A stretch of DNA of 37,762 nt from a virus: IMG/VR virus record IMGVR_UViG_3300031753_000024, positions 1 to 37,762 of that record, one strand, 5' to 3'. A program made the translations under genes and the position numbers. The notes beneath the pieces were generated by a model. That model had not been told where the DNA came from, made no database searches, and worked only from the letters and a program-made list of their open reading frames with translations. Below are positions 20,701 through 27,785 of this stretch, piece after piece (positions within the stretch are counted from its first letter, which is position 1; the number at the start of each line of letters is the position of its first letter).

Positions 20701-22537
20701 GGTAGAGTTCCTCGGCGCTGCCGAGCGCGCCGCGGAACCAGCCGGCGCGGGCACGGTAACGCGCCGCTATCAATGCGCCCGCAGTCTGTGCCTCCTCGGC
20801 TGGCCGGCCGGCACGGGCGAGCTGGCGGGCGACGTCGTCGCGGATGAATTGAGACAGCGGCTCGGCAAGGACCGAAAGCGGCGGAATTTCCGGTCGCGGA
20901 GCGGCCGGCGCCTCCGGCGTCGCCTGCCCCGCAGTCTGCTCGCCCTCGCGTTTGAGGAATTCCGCTTCACGGTGCGGATAGGGCTTTGTGTAGAGGTCGT
21001 TCGGCGGCGTTTTCGCCTGCTCGTGCTCGGTCTCGCCCACGAGCTTGTGCATCTCTTCCTGATAGCCGTTCCAATCGATGCCGTCGGCTTCGACGGCGGC
21101 ACGTTCAACCTGGAGAGCTTCGCGGTGTGCGGTCTCGTAAGGCTCGCCCGCTTTGGTCATCAGATCGTGCTCGCGGGTCTCGTGCACGTCGAGATACTTC
21201 GCCGGGTCGAACGTAATGCCCTTGACCGTCAGCTCAGCCGGCACCCGCTTGTCGATGTAGGTGGTGCGGCCGTCATTGCTCGATCCGGCGAGGTAGGGAA
21301 CGTCGTGGCCGCGATCGATGGTGCGAGGCGTGGTCGGCTCCGCGACCGGAACGATCGGCGGCGCTTCCGGCTCGAGGATATGCGCTCCGGTCGCCTCCGC
21401 GGCACGGCGGTAAGCCGCATGGATCTGCGGTTCGATTTCGGCGAGTTCCTGATTCGTCGCTACGAGATGCTTGTAGGCCTGCTCGGTGACGCCGGGGCCC
21501 ATCACCTTGCCGTTCCAGGCCTGTAGCGAATTGCGCTGTACAACCAGGGCGTCAAAGCGCCGGAACAGATCCGCCTCCATGCGCCGCGCTGCGGCATGGG
21601 GATCCTCTTTTGCCGGCTCTCCGGTCAGGGATTGCTCGGTTTGCGCCGCGTCGTTGGCGGCCTTCGCGGCATCCGGCGCCATTTCGTGGCTGCCGCGGAA
21701 CACTTCTTCGGTGACGCCGGGGCCCATCACCTTGCCGTTCCAGGCCTGGATCAGGGTGCGCGCCGGTTTCGCGCCGATCTCCGTCAGTGACTCGCCGAAC
21801 CGCCTCGGCTTGTTGAAGATGACACCAAACCCGGTCGAGATCGCGACTTTGGCCCAGTCCGGAGTCTCCCCAGAAGCGGCTTCCTGGCCCAATTCGATGC
21901 CACCCATGACGGCGCCGCCGAACACGCGCGCCGTTGCCGGATGAGCCCTGATGCGCTGCAGGGCGGTGGCATTCTCGGGCGGTTCGAACTTGCCGAGGCG
22001 AGTCGGCTTCATCGTCAACGCGTAAGGCGCAAGCCCGCCCAGGAACGACGCGTAGGGATGCTGCTCCTGATCGAGCTTTTGCTGACGATCATCAAGACCG
22101 ATGGCCTCTTTCCAGGAATCGGGTGCTTTAGAAAGAAGGTAGTCTTGGGCTTTGGACAGCAGGTAACCGCCGCCAAGGGCGCCAGCAACGCCACCGGCAA
22201 CCGCGCCCCACGGACCGCCGACGGCGAAGCCGGCCTCGGCACCGGCGCCGATCGCCGGAAACGACAGCAGCGCCGGTGCGGCGCTACGGGCGGCGCCACG
22301 GGCGAATGCGCCGGTCGCGGACGACTCATCGGGTTCCGGCGGCGGCTTGGCGAAACCAACGATGTTGTCAAGGGCGCCGGGATAAGGCTCGAACTGCGCG
22401 AATGGATTGGCGGTGGATGATCCAGCAGGCGCGGGCACGGCGGATGCCGGGGCCGGAAATGGCATGACCTTGCGCTTGTCCGGATCGAACTGGTCGAACG
22501 GATTGGGCGATGGCGGCTCGAAGGCGCGGTCGGTCAT
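14735..22537 (-). CDS. 2600-aa polyvalent ejection protein (T7 gp16-like) with zincin motif
   Basis: The largest gene. A disordered Pro/Phe-rich start is followed by a Gly/Ala-rich membrane-active segment (about residues 85-130), a trait of proteins ejected with the genome. Residues about 1100-1300 contain FVEEVQSKRHQEGRLEG and MKRMIRYAAENGYDKIAWTT, seen in large polyvalent phage proteins. At 1498-1502 a zinc-protease HExxH (HESGH, inside FIHESGHVFLEEL) follows. The C-terminal third holds a long conserved-looking helical region (GGMLLEEYVNALISGP, then GSEPSDPHRALMSREVY). Position after gp14- and gp15-like genes matches T7 gp16. Residues 264-277 and 339-352 are an identical duplication. I infer injection into the host cell; the peptidase target is unknown. 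Confidence 0.8.
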   Translation of the reverse strand: MTDRAFEPPSPNPFDQFDPDKRKVMPFPAPASAVPAPAGSSTANPFAQFEPYPGALDNIVGFAKPPPEPDESSATGAFARGAARSAAPALLSFPAIGAGAEAGFAVGGPWGAVAGGVAGALGGGYLLSKAQDYLLSKAPDSWKEAIGLDDRQQKLDQEQHPYASFLGGLAPYALTMKPTRLGKFEPPENATALQRIRAHPATARVFGGAVMGGIELGQEAASGETPDWAKVAISTGFGVIFNKPRRFGESLTEIGAKPARTLIQAWNGKVMGPGVTEEVFRGSHEMAPDAAKAANDAAQTEQSLTGEPAKEDPHAAARRMEADLFRRFDALVVQRNSLQAWNGKVMGPGVTEQAYKHLVATNQELAEIEPQIHAAYRRAAEATGAHILEPEAPPIVPVAEPTTPRTIDRGHDVPYLAGSSNDGRTTYIDKRVPAELTVKGITFDPAKYLDVHETREHDLMTKAGEPYETAHREALQVERAAVEADGIDWNGYQEEMHKLVGETEHEQAKTPPNDLYTKPYPHREAEFLKREGEQTAGQATPEAPAAPRPEIPPLSVLAEPLSQFIRDDVARQLARAGRPAEEAQTAGALIAARYRARAGWFRGALGSAEELYRAEAPEILGPGMRSQQARGAVQPRGPRQIDETKLSLFQFLAHRGGLQRTADLEAVLDKNPFIPGFGRLFREGGMTPDRGRAAAVEAGYLHEAPGETGGGKTTINDLLAALSAESKGRKLYRPGHEPEAAYAEGPEPPKPLPAGAAELWDHFQEQREERDLSIKRAHDLHIKIGGPEYRTRVSQVWEPGNTVDVGFVKNLLIAEERPDGSFVLLSKPDAEGESQQYSARPHEGLVKENRVDFLEATRVLTEPPEEEPYRRSELMRPEDEGVLGEEMGLYQRKRRDLIAEREAEGQMGLPGTERISDAERAQRLANAPLKPTVEQKPMEEGLFGEGAKQRELFQRDLAPPFYSAVERAVTSAKQEKASPEQWLGMLKNMPGVKSEEMEWLGLEDWLKEQKGSVTKGEIADYVRANRIEVKEVEKGGLTPEQLSRGEIRAGNNPNYPFDIFVDGNLVNRATTREIAEDELHGAIDDRTRGESDRAKFSHVTLPGGKSYRELVLTLPGQIEPYKPDAVHFTSEGGGTAVAWVRFNDRVIDGKKTLFVEEVQSKRHQEGRLEGYANQTELPDNIEILSLEDARNKFPERWGRRISDYEIKHKNGFIAVDKNTGESQLGFWGASLPTKEIATQKVLNRLNYSAVPDAPFKTTWPELAMKRMIRYAAENGYDKIAWTTGETQAARYHLSKHLAEIAYWKTPGGHYEMTAVDHDGRVVFDQKHIGPENQLDSAVGKEIADRMIKGEGSDESHYDIPGGDDETPVKFLRGDDLVVGGEGMRGFYDQILPATVNKLVKKFGGRVGKAEIETAPERGAETQQFGGGGHEPIEITTRKGEPATATPVHALDITDKLRDAAVEQGFPLFQGARGKVTFAAGRRPVMQIMREADASTFIHESGHVFLEELLADAEHEKAPPGLKADAATALKWLGAESADALKTKHHEKFARGFEQYMREGIAPSPELASVFARFKDWLLQIYKTIKGLGAPINDDIRGVFDRLLSAEPQRTVIAPEREAGKTLADIHEADAAHIPPHDADAAKARVDSELRRAHVDIPEDIAHEVESELARLTAEIGRNAAAELGAAPGADNAGTPGLHEPGGEPEPQPAGGGVGAQHGAERQGVASAGGEGAGLRDAASRSGNREEPQPVPLAPTPVPDLSRSGESRWVSRDGNIRVENLTSTADLVRAIDESAARVGTQGPGRITTGELLDAAEAIDIDPHAVTEAKLATLFGGAQGLSAKVLKLRQAIVASAQIVSDAMKAVRDGGTDADVAAFAVAMSRHDMMQSVLSGVTAETGRTLGMSFKNLEGWQQAADLNEFLKENTGRTLFQLKMIAKLGAKLNTPAKVSKFLRDAQQRSAGGMLLEEYVNALISGPSTHMTYLIGNKILMIQEAVPETLLASAIGRIRVAAGRPGEYVRPGEAWEQVKALGRVIPKALQGGLEAVRAGQATLLPGQEARPLSPFYGDTALTLARNVTNDPVTWHEFATDLFSALRGVRDGVVGGASLIASGGEAGAPAIGAHWSPLGQIPDIAIRGVPTIPVGSLIRVPGRLVAAIHSMDTIANYSRQIAARAYREGVGLGLSGNDLADHIGQRIKAPPDDWMTAAHEQAYASTLMAPGGAMVRKLSEFVNSATDLPILGKTRPLKFIDPFVHIGANVINQAVLRRTPLGAILSPEIRADLMGHNGNIAQDTALARMLAGTALSIVFGSLAMDGYITGSEPSDPHRALMSREVYQAHSVRIGDMWYQMNRLGPMGMLMGIAADMYDVAHDASQGDMLLAASHLQHAVTQNILDESFMRGPADLIRAVEDPGRYGEAYLKQFVSSFLPFSVGLAQMARASDPYTRQARTVIDAIKQKVPGWSETLLPRRNVWGEEIPNADALLHAGLTAVYEKKVNTDPVNQAMLDLGIYPALPERKIRNVELSEQQYDDFARIAGRMTKMRLDAIVHSPDWRTWPNGIRHDVISEVLRQSRESARGRIMMQSPEIPREAADAKMKRATGN
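21483..21748 (+). repeat. 41-bp perfect direct repeat inside the polyvalent gene
   Basis: 21483-21523 and 21708-21748 are identical. Both encode QAWNGKVMGPGVTE in frame, 75 codons apart. The sequence between carries an Ala/Asp/Glu-rich helix. Either it is a local duplication or the motif has a structural role and was copied. Confidence 0.9.
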
Positions 22538-25479
22538 TTTTGCTTTAGAAGTTTTTCGCGTTCGCTGGCGATTTCTTCCAGCCGACGCTTTGCCACCATC
22601 GCCGTCATTGGCGTCTGCGCGGTCGCTATGCTGGCATTAAGTGTCCGTTCTTCGCTGTCGAGCGCCCCCAGTTGAGACCGGCGCAGATTTTCATTTGATT
22701 CATGCTTGGCTTTGGTGAGATTAGCGGCCCGCTGCTGACCGCGCGCCGCGACGCCGGCATTGTATTGCCGCTCGGTGGCGGCGCGCTCGACGGCGGCCTC
22801 TTGCATGCGCTGGCGGGCGGCAATGATCGCCTGCTCACGCCGCTCCGCGAATTCCTGCGAGCTTGGCTGGGCGGATGGCGGCAGCAATGCAGTATTCGAT
22901 TTGGAGGCCGTCGCCTGCGGGGAGATCGTTGCTGCAGGCGCAGCGGCAGCGGGCCGCGGCGGCACTGCTGTCTCGGGGGCCATGACGAATTTCGCTAATA
23001 CTTGGTCGGCATCGATCTTGAGGTTGGCAAAACTCCGATTGAACGCGGCCTTGACTTCCGGCGTTGGATTGTCGTGCAAGTACCGCAGCGAGTTTGCCCA
23101 TTCCGCCATCGGCCACGGTCGGCCGTTTTTGTCGAGCGGCGGTTTTTTGACCAACGGCACCCAGCCGGCGGCATTGATATCTGCGGGCGTCGGCGGCAGC
23201 GGCTCTTGGGGAGGAGCGCCTTTTTCGCCCGCGGCTTCACCCGTTGCCCATAGGCGGTCAGCTTCCATCTGGGCCTTGGTGCGCTTGCCCGGCAAGCCGT
23301 CGATGAACTTGTCGATGTTTTTCTTGTCCAGAAATTCCCATGGGCTCTTGCCAACTTTACCATTCTCGCCGGTAACCCAGCGGCTAAAGGCTGCCTCGAA
23401 GGCCGGGATGAAAGTTCCGTTGTAGAACTCCTCGCCATTCTCGTCGCGCTTGGGCGGCAGGTTGGGGAAGGAGAATTCGCCGTGGAAAGAGAGTATTCCA
23501 TGAGCGTAACGCTCGATTCCGGAGCGCGCCCGCTCGACCGCAAGCGCATCGGGACCTTTCTTAATGTCATTGAAGATTTCTTTAACTTTGTTCTCCCCTG
23601 CCGCTGTCAGATAATCCGGCGGTAGCTCGTAGATTTCCGCCATGTTGCTGATGTGACCTGGAGTCCCAGGTTCCGATAGGATCGCCGCCTTGACCTCGGA
23701 GAATTTCTCTCCATAGGTCATGGTCTGCTCTTTGCCGGATCGCTTGACAATGCGTTCCATGAGAGCCTCCTTGGCCGGCCCTGCCGTCGCGAGCCGCGGA
23801 TCGTGGTTAATCCTGTCAGCCAAAGCACCGAAATCCTTCTGCGGCGAATGGTCCATGTCCCAATATAGTGTCGTGTATTCGCCGAGCGCTTCGTTGATGC
23901 CGTCCTGGCGGGCGCGCTCCGATTGATTGTCGATGATTTCTTGATGTCGAATGTCACGATCGATGGTGACAAACGCTGCTTCTTTTACCTCGTCACTGAG
24001 ATTGGGATTGTCTCTGACAAATTGATAAGCGTCGGCCTTGATCGCGCCGCTTGGAGGAAGACTGACAGTGCCGAATGAAGGTTTAGCTGGCGATGCGGGG
24101 CTCCAAGCCGTAACGCTCGCGGCGCCCCTACCCGTAGCGCTCGGCGCTACGCCGATCTGCGGTGAAGCCCCGGCAAATTGCACGTGACCGGGATCGTTAT
24201 CGAAACTGCGTCCTTTAAGAAATTCAAGCCCGTAATGACCGGCGTTTTGATGCAGCCAATTAAGAAAAGCGCCGTCGGGTACGTCGGCGGCGAGGCCAAA
24301 CTCATGCATAGATTGACCGGGAGGCGCGGCGAGTCCCCCTTGGCCAATCCGATAGCGTCTATAGAGATCGGATTGTTCTTCAGTCGTGCGCCGTAGCGAT
24401 TCGAAGCGTCCAATGCGGCCCGGATTGGACGCTTCGAAATCGCTCGTCGCCTGCATTAGGCGGTCCGCGAAAGCAGAGTTGAGGCCTTGGACACGAGCGC
24501 TGCTACGTTCACGAAAGAAGGCCGCGGTCGCTGCAGGCAAATTATCCGCCACGGGCGCAGGCGCTGCGTTTCTCGCTTGTGCCAGCGCCTGAATGCCGAC
24601 TGCATGGCCGGTCTGTGTAATGAATCTGACACGCACATGATCCTTCAGCACCTGATATTCGGTGCCCAAATCCGCCTTATTTTTTTCTATGATGCGATCC
24701 GCTTTGGCCGCATCGGTTGCCGATACGGCGAGCGCCCACGCTTTCACGCCGTCGCGGCGCGCCGTCGCCATCGCGTCGGAAATGGCCGTCGGGTCATTGC
24801 GGGAGGCAACCTGCGCGGCCTGGGTGCGGAATCGCAACAGATCGGAAAAAGCGTGCGTGCGTTGCTCAGTTTCCAGCGGCGTGTCACCGACATTTGTGGC
24901 GATTATTTGCAGTTGCAGGTCGGCGCCGTCCTTGTTTTTGGTCTGCATCCAGGTCTTGGTCTGGGTATCGGCATGGGTGCCGATCTGGCTGTCCTCGATG
25001 GCGCGCAGCCGGCGGGTGAAATTATCGTATTCGAGCTGTTGCTCCGGCGTGGTGAGGTTGCTGCGGAACTGCTTGTCGAGATCGTCAAGCTGCTTCTTGG
25101 CGGCGGGCCATGCCCGCATTGCGTCGGCGCCGGTGCGCCCGAGGAATCCGGTATCCGGCAGCGGCTTGCCGTCCGGTCCCAATATGGGCTTGCCATCGGC
25201 ATCAGTCGCCGGGCGGGTCGGGTCGCCGTGCAAGATATCGACGCCCGCTTTTTGCCGTTGATTAGAAGCGTCGTCGGCCACCGTCTTGCCGTAAAAGGCG
25301 GCGGCGTTGAAGACGTTCGTGCTGGCCTCGCCGGCGCCGGCCCCCAGCTTCTCAACGCCCCTGGCGATGGCGCCGCCGAACTGCTCCGGCCGCGCGTCGA
25401 TGCGCTGATAGACATCGGCCGGCACCCGAGTGTCGGGTGTGGCCTGCGGAACGCCGCCGCCGTAAGGGACTTCGGCCAT
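22534..25479 (-). CDS. Internal virion protein (gp15-like) with M15 peptidase domain
   Basis: A 981-aa protein overlapping the next start by four bases. Residues 1-300 are helical with coiled-coil-like stretches. Residues about 340-440 form a VanY/M15-type D-Ala-D-Ala carboxypeptidase: RRTTEEQSDLYRRYRIG, GQSMHEFGLAADV with zinc ligands His392 and Asp399, and DPGHVQFAG with His432. The rest (450-981) is helical, ending in a long charged Gln/Ala/Glu coiled coil. Position matches T7 gp15, which forms part of the ejected channel. The embedded peptidase would cut peptidoglycan during entry. T7 instead carries a transglycosylase in gp16. Confidence 0.8.
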   Translation of the reverse strand: MAEVPYGGGVPQATPDTRVPADVYQRIDARPEQFGGAIARGVEKLGAGAGEASTNVFNAAAFYGKTVADDASNQRQKAGVDILHGDPTRPATDADGKPILGPDGKPLPDTGFLGRTGADAMRAWPAAKKQLDDLDKQFRSNLTTPEQQLEYDNFTRRLRAIEDSQIGTHADTQTKTWMQTKNKDGADLQLQIIATNVGDTPLETEQRTHAFSDLLRFRTQAAQVASRNDPTAISDAMATARRDGVKAWALAVSATDAAKADRIIEKNKADLGTEYQVLKDHVRVRFITQTGHAVGIQALAQARNAAPAPVADNLPAATAAFFRERSSARVQGLNSAFADRLMQATSDFEASNPGRIGRFESLRRTTEEQSDLYRRYRIGQGGLAAPPGQSMHEFGLAADVPDGAFLNWLHQNAGHYGLEFLKGRSFDNDPGHVQFAGASPQIGVAPSATGRGAASVTAWSPASPAKPSFGTVSLPPSGAIKADAYQFVRDNPNLSDEVKEAAFVTIDRDIRHQEIIDNQSERARQDGINEALGEYTTLYWDMDHSPQKDFGALADRINHDPRLATAGPAKEALMERIVKRSGKEQTMTYGEKFSEVKAAILSEPGTPGHISNMAEIYELPPDYLTAAGENKVKEIFNDIKKGPDALAVERARSGIERYAHGILSFHGEFSFPNLPPKRDENGEEFYNGTFIPAFEAAFSRWVTGENGKVGKSPWEFLDKKNIDKFIDGLPGKRTKAQMEADRLWATGEAAGEKGAPPQEPLPPTPADINAAGWVPLVKKPPLDKNGRPWPMAEWANSLRYLHDNPTPEVKAAFNRSFANLKIDADQVLAKFVMAPETAVPPRPAAAAPAATISPQATASKSNTALLPPSAQPSSQEFAERREQAIIAARQRMQEAAVERAATERQYNAGVAARGQQRAANLTKAKHESNENLRRSQLGALDSEERTLNASIATAQTPMTAMVAKRRLEEIASEREKLLKQK

Positions 25480-25495
25480 GGCCTACGTGCCGCGC

Positions 25496-26017
25496 CTACG
25501 ATTTGTTACCAAGCTGCGACCACTTCAGTCCGACGGCCGAAGCGCTGCCCAGCAAGCCGCCAGCCGCGCCGATGTCCGCGCCTGTCGTCGCCTGTTCGGC
25601 CTGGAGGCGGTCGAGTTCGGACTGCGACTGGAACGAGGTTGCCTGCGAGCGGTAGCCGTAGGCTTGGAGGTCGGCATTATTGAGCACGGTCTCGGTGTCG
25701 AGCTTGGAGGTTTCGCGTTGGCCTTCCTGCACCGCGACCGCGGATCCCGTATTGACATCGATGCCGCTTGCTGCCTGCGCCGCCTTGATCCGGCCGCCGG
25801 TCGCGGCGCCCCGCAAGCTTGTTGCGGCGGCGTGCGCTTGCCCCGCGGCTTCGGCATAGGCCGCGTTCTGCCGTGCGATCGTGGCGTTGTTGGCCGCGAC
25901 CTGCGCCGTATAGTTGGCGGCATTGGCCTGGGCCTGGCCGCCCTCGATGGCGCCGACGGCGGAAACGCCGGCCCCGGCGATGCCCGCCACGAGGGCGAGA
26001 GGAGCGGCGAAGGCCAT
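25496..26017 (-). CDS. Internal virion protein (gp14-like)
   Basis: A 173-aa protein with a hydrophobic Ala/Gly-rich start (APLALVAGIAGAGVSAVGAI) and a Gln/Asn/Ala-rich helical body (RQNAAYAEAAGQAHAAA, then QSQSELDRLQAEQA). This is the shape of T7 gp14-like core proteins, the first of three that form the ejection channel. Gene order (gp14, gp15, gp16) supports it. Its start overlaps the stop of the 78-aa gene. Confidence 0.75.
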   Translation of the reverse strand: MAFAAPLALVAGIAGAGVSAVGAIEGGQAQANAANYTAQVAANNATIARQNAAYAEAAGQAHAAATSLRGAATGGRIKAAQAASGIDVNTGSAVAVQEGQRETSKLDTETVLNNADLQAYGYRSQATSFQSQSELDRLQAEQATTGADIGAAGGLLGSASAVGLKWSQLGNKS

Positions 26018-26253
26018 CAGGCGTGCCTTGAATTATGCGCCCACGGGGCGCCGGCGCTGCTTTCGATCAGCACCATGTCATCACTGTAGAGGTTGTATTT
26101 ATCTGATGCCGAGAAAGCATGAAGCCTACCGCCGCGCTCGTATTCCCGCACCGTTCCTTTTTGGTTGGTTTGAAACCGCGTCACATCCGTAACGACATAA
26201 CGCGAGCGGGCGGGTGTTTCGCAATCCGTTGGGTGCCACGCGTGAAGGATCAT
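26017..26253 (-). CDS. 78-aa hypothetical protein
   Basis: A strand-rich short protein (SRYVVTDVTRFQTNQKG, then KYNLYSDDMVLIESS). It ends on the start of the gp14-like gene. Possibly a small tail accessory protein. No family is recognised. Confidence 0.6.
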   Translation of the reverse strand: MILHAWHPTDCETPARSRYVVTDVTRFQTNQKGTVREYERGGRLHAFSASDKYNLYSDDMVLIESSAGAPWAHNSRHA

Positions 26254-26258
26254 GAGAC

Positions 26259-26795
26259 TTATATCCCTGCCGTCCGATAGGCCATCGCCGTTGCGTATCC
26301 GCCGCCTACCGGCACGCGCCAGTCCGGATCGTCATCGAACCGTCGCGCGATGTAGCGCCGCCCGTAACGCGGGCTTGCGGGCGCATGGTCGCCCGAAACG
26401 AACCCCAGGAAGATTGCGAACCGCTTCGACGCCTCGTCGCCGTCGATGATCGTGGTGACGAGTTCACGCTTGCACACCATGATGATTTCAAGCTGCCGCC
26501 GCACTTCCTTGACGGCCGCTACCGGAAACCGCAGGGCATCGCGCGAAAGCGCGAGCCAGACATAGCCTGTCGCGGTAAGGATCGAGCCGGTGACGCCGCC
26601 GAGCCCCGCAAGCTGTCCGTCGATCAGCCACGCCCGGCGGAACGACGATTGATCGAACCGCGCCCGCAGTTCGCGATGGCTGTCGATACCGATGCTGGCG
26701 ATCAGTTCGCGATGCTCGGAGCGCAGCATGCGGCACATCTGGCCGCAGTGCCAAGGACGCGCTTCGATGATGGAAAAAGTGGTCACTTTATGCAC
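26259..26795 (-). CDS. GNAT-like structural-operon protein (T7 gp13 position)
   Basis: From GTG 26795 the protein is 178 aa; a longer frame to 26876 overlaps the DUF3800 gene. Segments RPWHCGQMCRMLRSEHRELI, FRRAWLIDGQLAGLGGVTGS and FAIFLGFVSG resemble the acetyltransferase-like fold of proteins found between nozzle and core genes in podoviruses. The CoA-binding RxxGxG/A motif is not clear, so enzymatic activity is doubtful. Confidence 0.65.
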   Translation of the reverse strand: MHKVTTFSIIEARPWHCGQMCRMLRSEHRELIASIGIDSHRELRARFDQSSFRRAWLIDGQLAGLGGVTGSILTATGYVWLALSRDALRFPVAAVKEVRRQLEIIMVCKRELVTTIIDGDEASKRFAIFLGFVSGDHAPASPRYGRRYIARRFDDDPDWRVPVGGGYATAMAYRTAGI

Positions 26796-26802
26796 CGTTA
26801 TT

Positions 26803-27582
26803 CTAGACGCAGCAATTGTATTTTTTCCGTCTCGTAACGATCTGTCGCCGAAATGGCCCATAGAAACGCTCCGCATCGGGAGCGTTGTTTGCTATGCGGC
26901 GAGTCGCCCAAGCACACACGTCAGCGATCTGCAAAAGTCTCGATTCTGCTTTGGTCGTGAATTGCAGGCCGTCGCGAATGCGCTTAAATGGAAAACAGGG
27001 GTGATCTAGAAACCCTTCCTTCGCCATCTCGCTCTTATTGCGTAGCATCATGTGCGCTTCTTTAGCCGCCAAGCGTACCTCATCGTTATTTTCGGCTATA
27101 ACGTGAGTGATTTCTTTTTCAGTGTGCTTACGCAGCCACAACTCTACGCCGACCTCGCATTGAATAATTGCAAGAGCATGAATGGCGACTGCAATTTCTT
27201 GGCGACTGTGTTTTGCTCCAGCCTTAATCGCGGATGCCACTAGGCCATCGATAAACTTGGCTTTTTGCATAATTCCTATGCTGATCGGAAGATCAAATTT
27301 AGCGGGCACCAACGCAAGATCATCTAAGATCGCCAAGCGCCTTTTGTCAGGCCATTCGTTTTTGTCGTGAAAGAGACATTTTTTGTTCCCGCCACCGTAG
27401 ATGTCGGTAGCGTGGAAATAGAAACCTTCCCGCTTATCAAATGGAATGTGCTTCTCGACCAGCATTTCTAGATGCTCTTCGACAGGCACAACCTGATCAT
27501 CGCCGTGAACGATGATGGCGGCCTCGACCAGAAGCGGTTCCTTCGGTGAAGCGCCGGATTCGTCCATGTAGGTAACGCGCAT
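26803..27582 (-). CDS. DUF3800-type protein (RNase-H-like fold), accessory gene
   Basis: From ATG 27582 the protein is 259 aa and starts MRVTYMDESG, the DUF3800 motif with Asp7 and Glu8. The middle holds FYFHATDIYGGG and a helix-rich part, and the end has LLQIADVCAWATRR, a conserved DUF3800 block. The fold is RNase-H-like, but activity is not established for most members. A GTG at 27651, overlapping the previous stop, would add 23 residues. Lower GC than its neighbours and a function unrelated to tail assembly suggest a transferred accessory gene inside the structural operon. Confidence 0.8.
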   Translation of the reverse strand: MRVTYMDESGASPKEPLLVEAAIIVHGDDQVVPVEEHLEMLVEKHIPFDKREGFYFHATDIYGGGNKKCLFHDKNEWPDKRRLAILDDLALVPAKFDLPISIGIMQKAKFIDGLVASAIKAGAKHSRQEIAVAIHALAIIQCEVGVELWLRKHTEKEITHVIAENNDEVRLAAKEAHMMLRNKSEMAKEGFLDHPCFPFKRIRDGLQFTTKAESRLLQIADVCAWATRRIANNAPDAERFYGPFRRQIVTRRKKYNCCV

Positions 27583-27647
27583 CAGCCTATTGCCTTCGAG
27601 CGGAACGCCCGAAGCGCTAAGCAGTCCGCTTCGCCTTAAGGGCACGT

Positions 27648-27785
27648 TCACGATTCGGCCCCCACACTAGCATTGGCGGATGGGGCCGCCAAGTGTAACG
27701 TCGCCATAAACGACGACATCCATGCGATTGGGCGCGCCGCAAGAGCCGAAGCGATGCCTACAAGCAGTGACCGCCGATGAATCAC
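27648..27785 (-). CDS. 45-aa protein with signal-peptide-like sequence
   Basis: GTG 27785 overlaps the stop of the nozzle gene (GTGA), and its TGA overlaps a GTG at 27651 (GTGA). It reads MIHRRSLLVGIASALAARP, a basic then hydrophobic start like a signal peptide, and a short Ala-rich remainder. The double overlap supports translation. Function unknown. Confidence 0.45.
   Translation of the reverse strand: MIHRRSLLVGIASALAARPIAWMSSFMATLHLAAPSANASVGAES

Noticed and set aside
26544-26555. A 12-base match to the end of the CRISPR repeat (CGAAAGCGCGAG)
   Set aside because: It lies in the coding frame of the GNAT-like gene, is in the same sense as the repeat rather than an anti-repeat, and has no flanking similarity.
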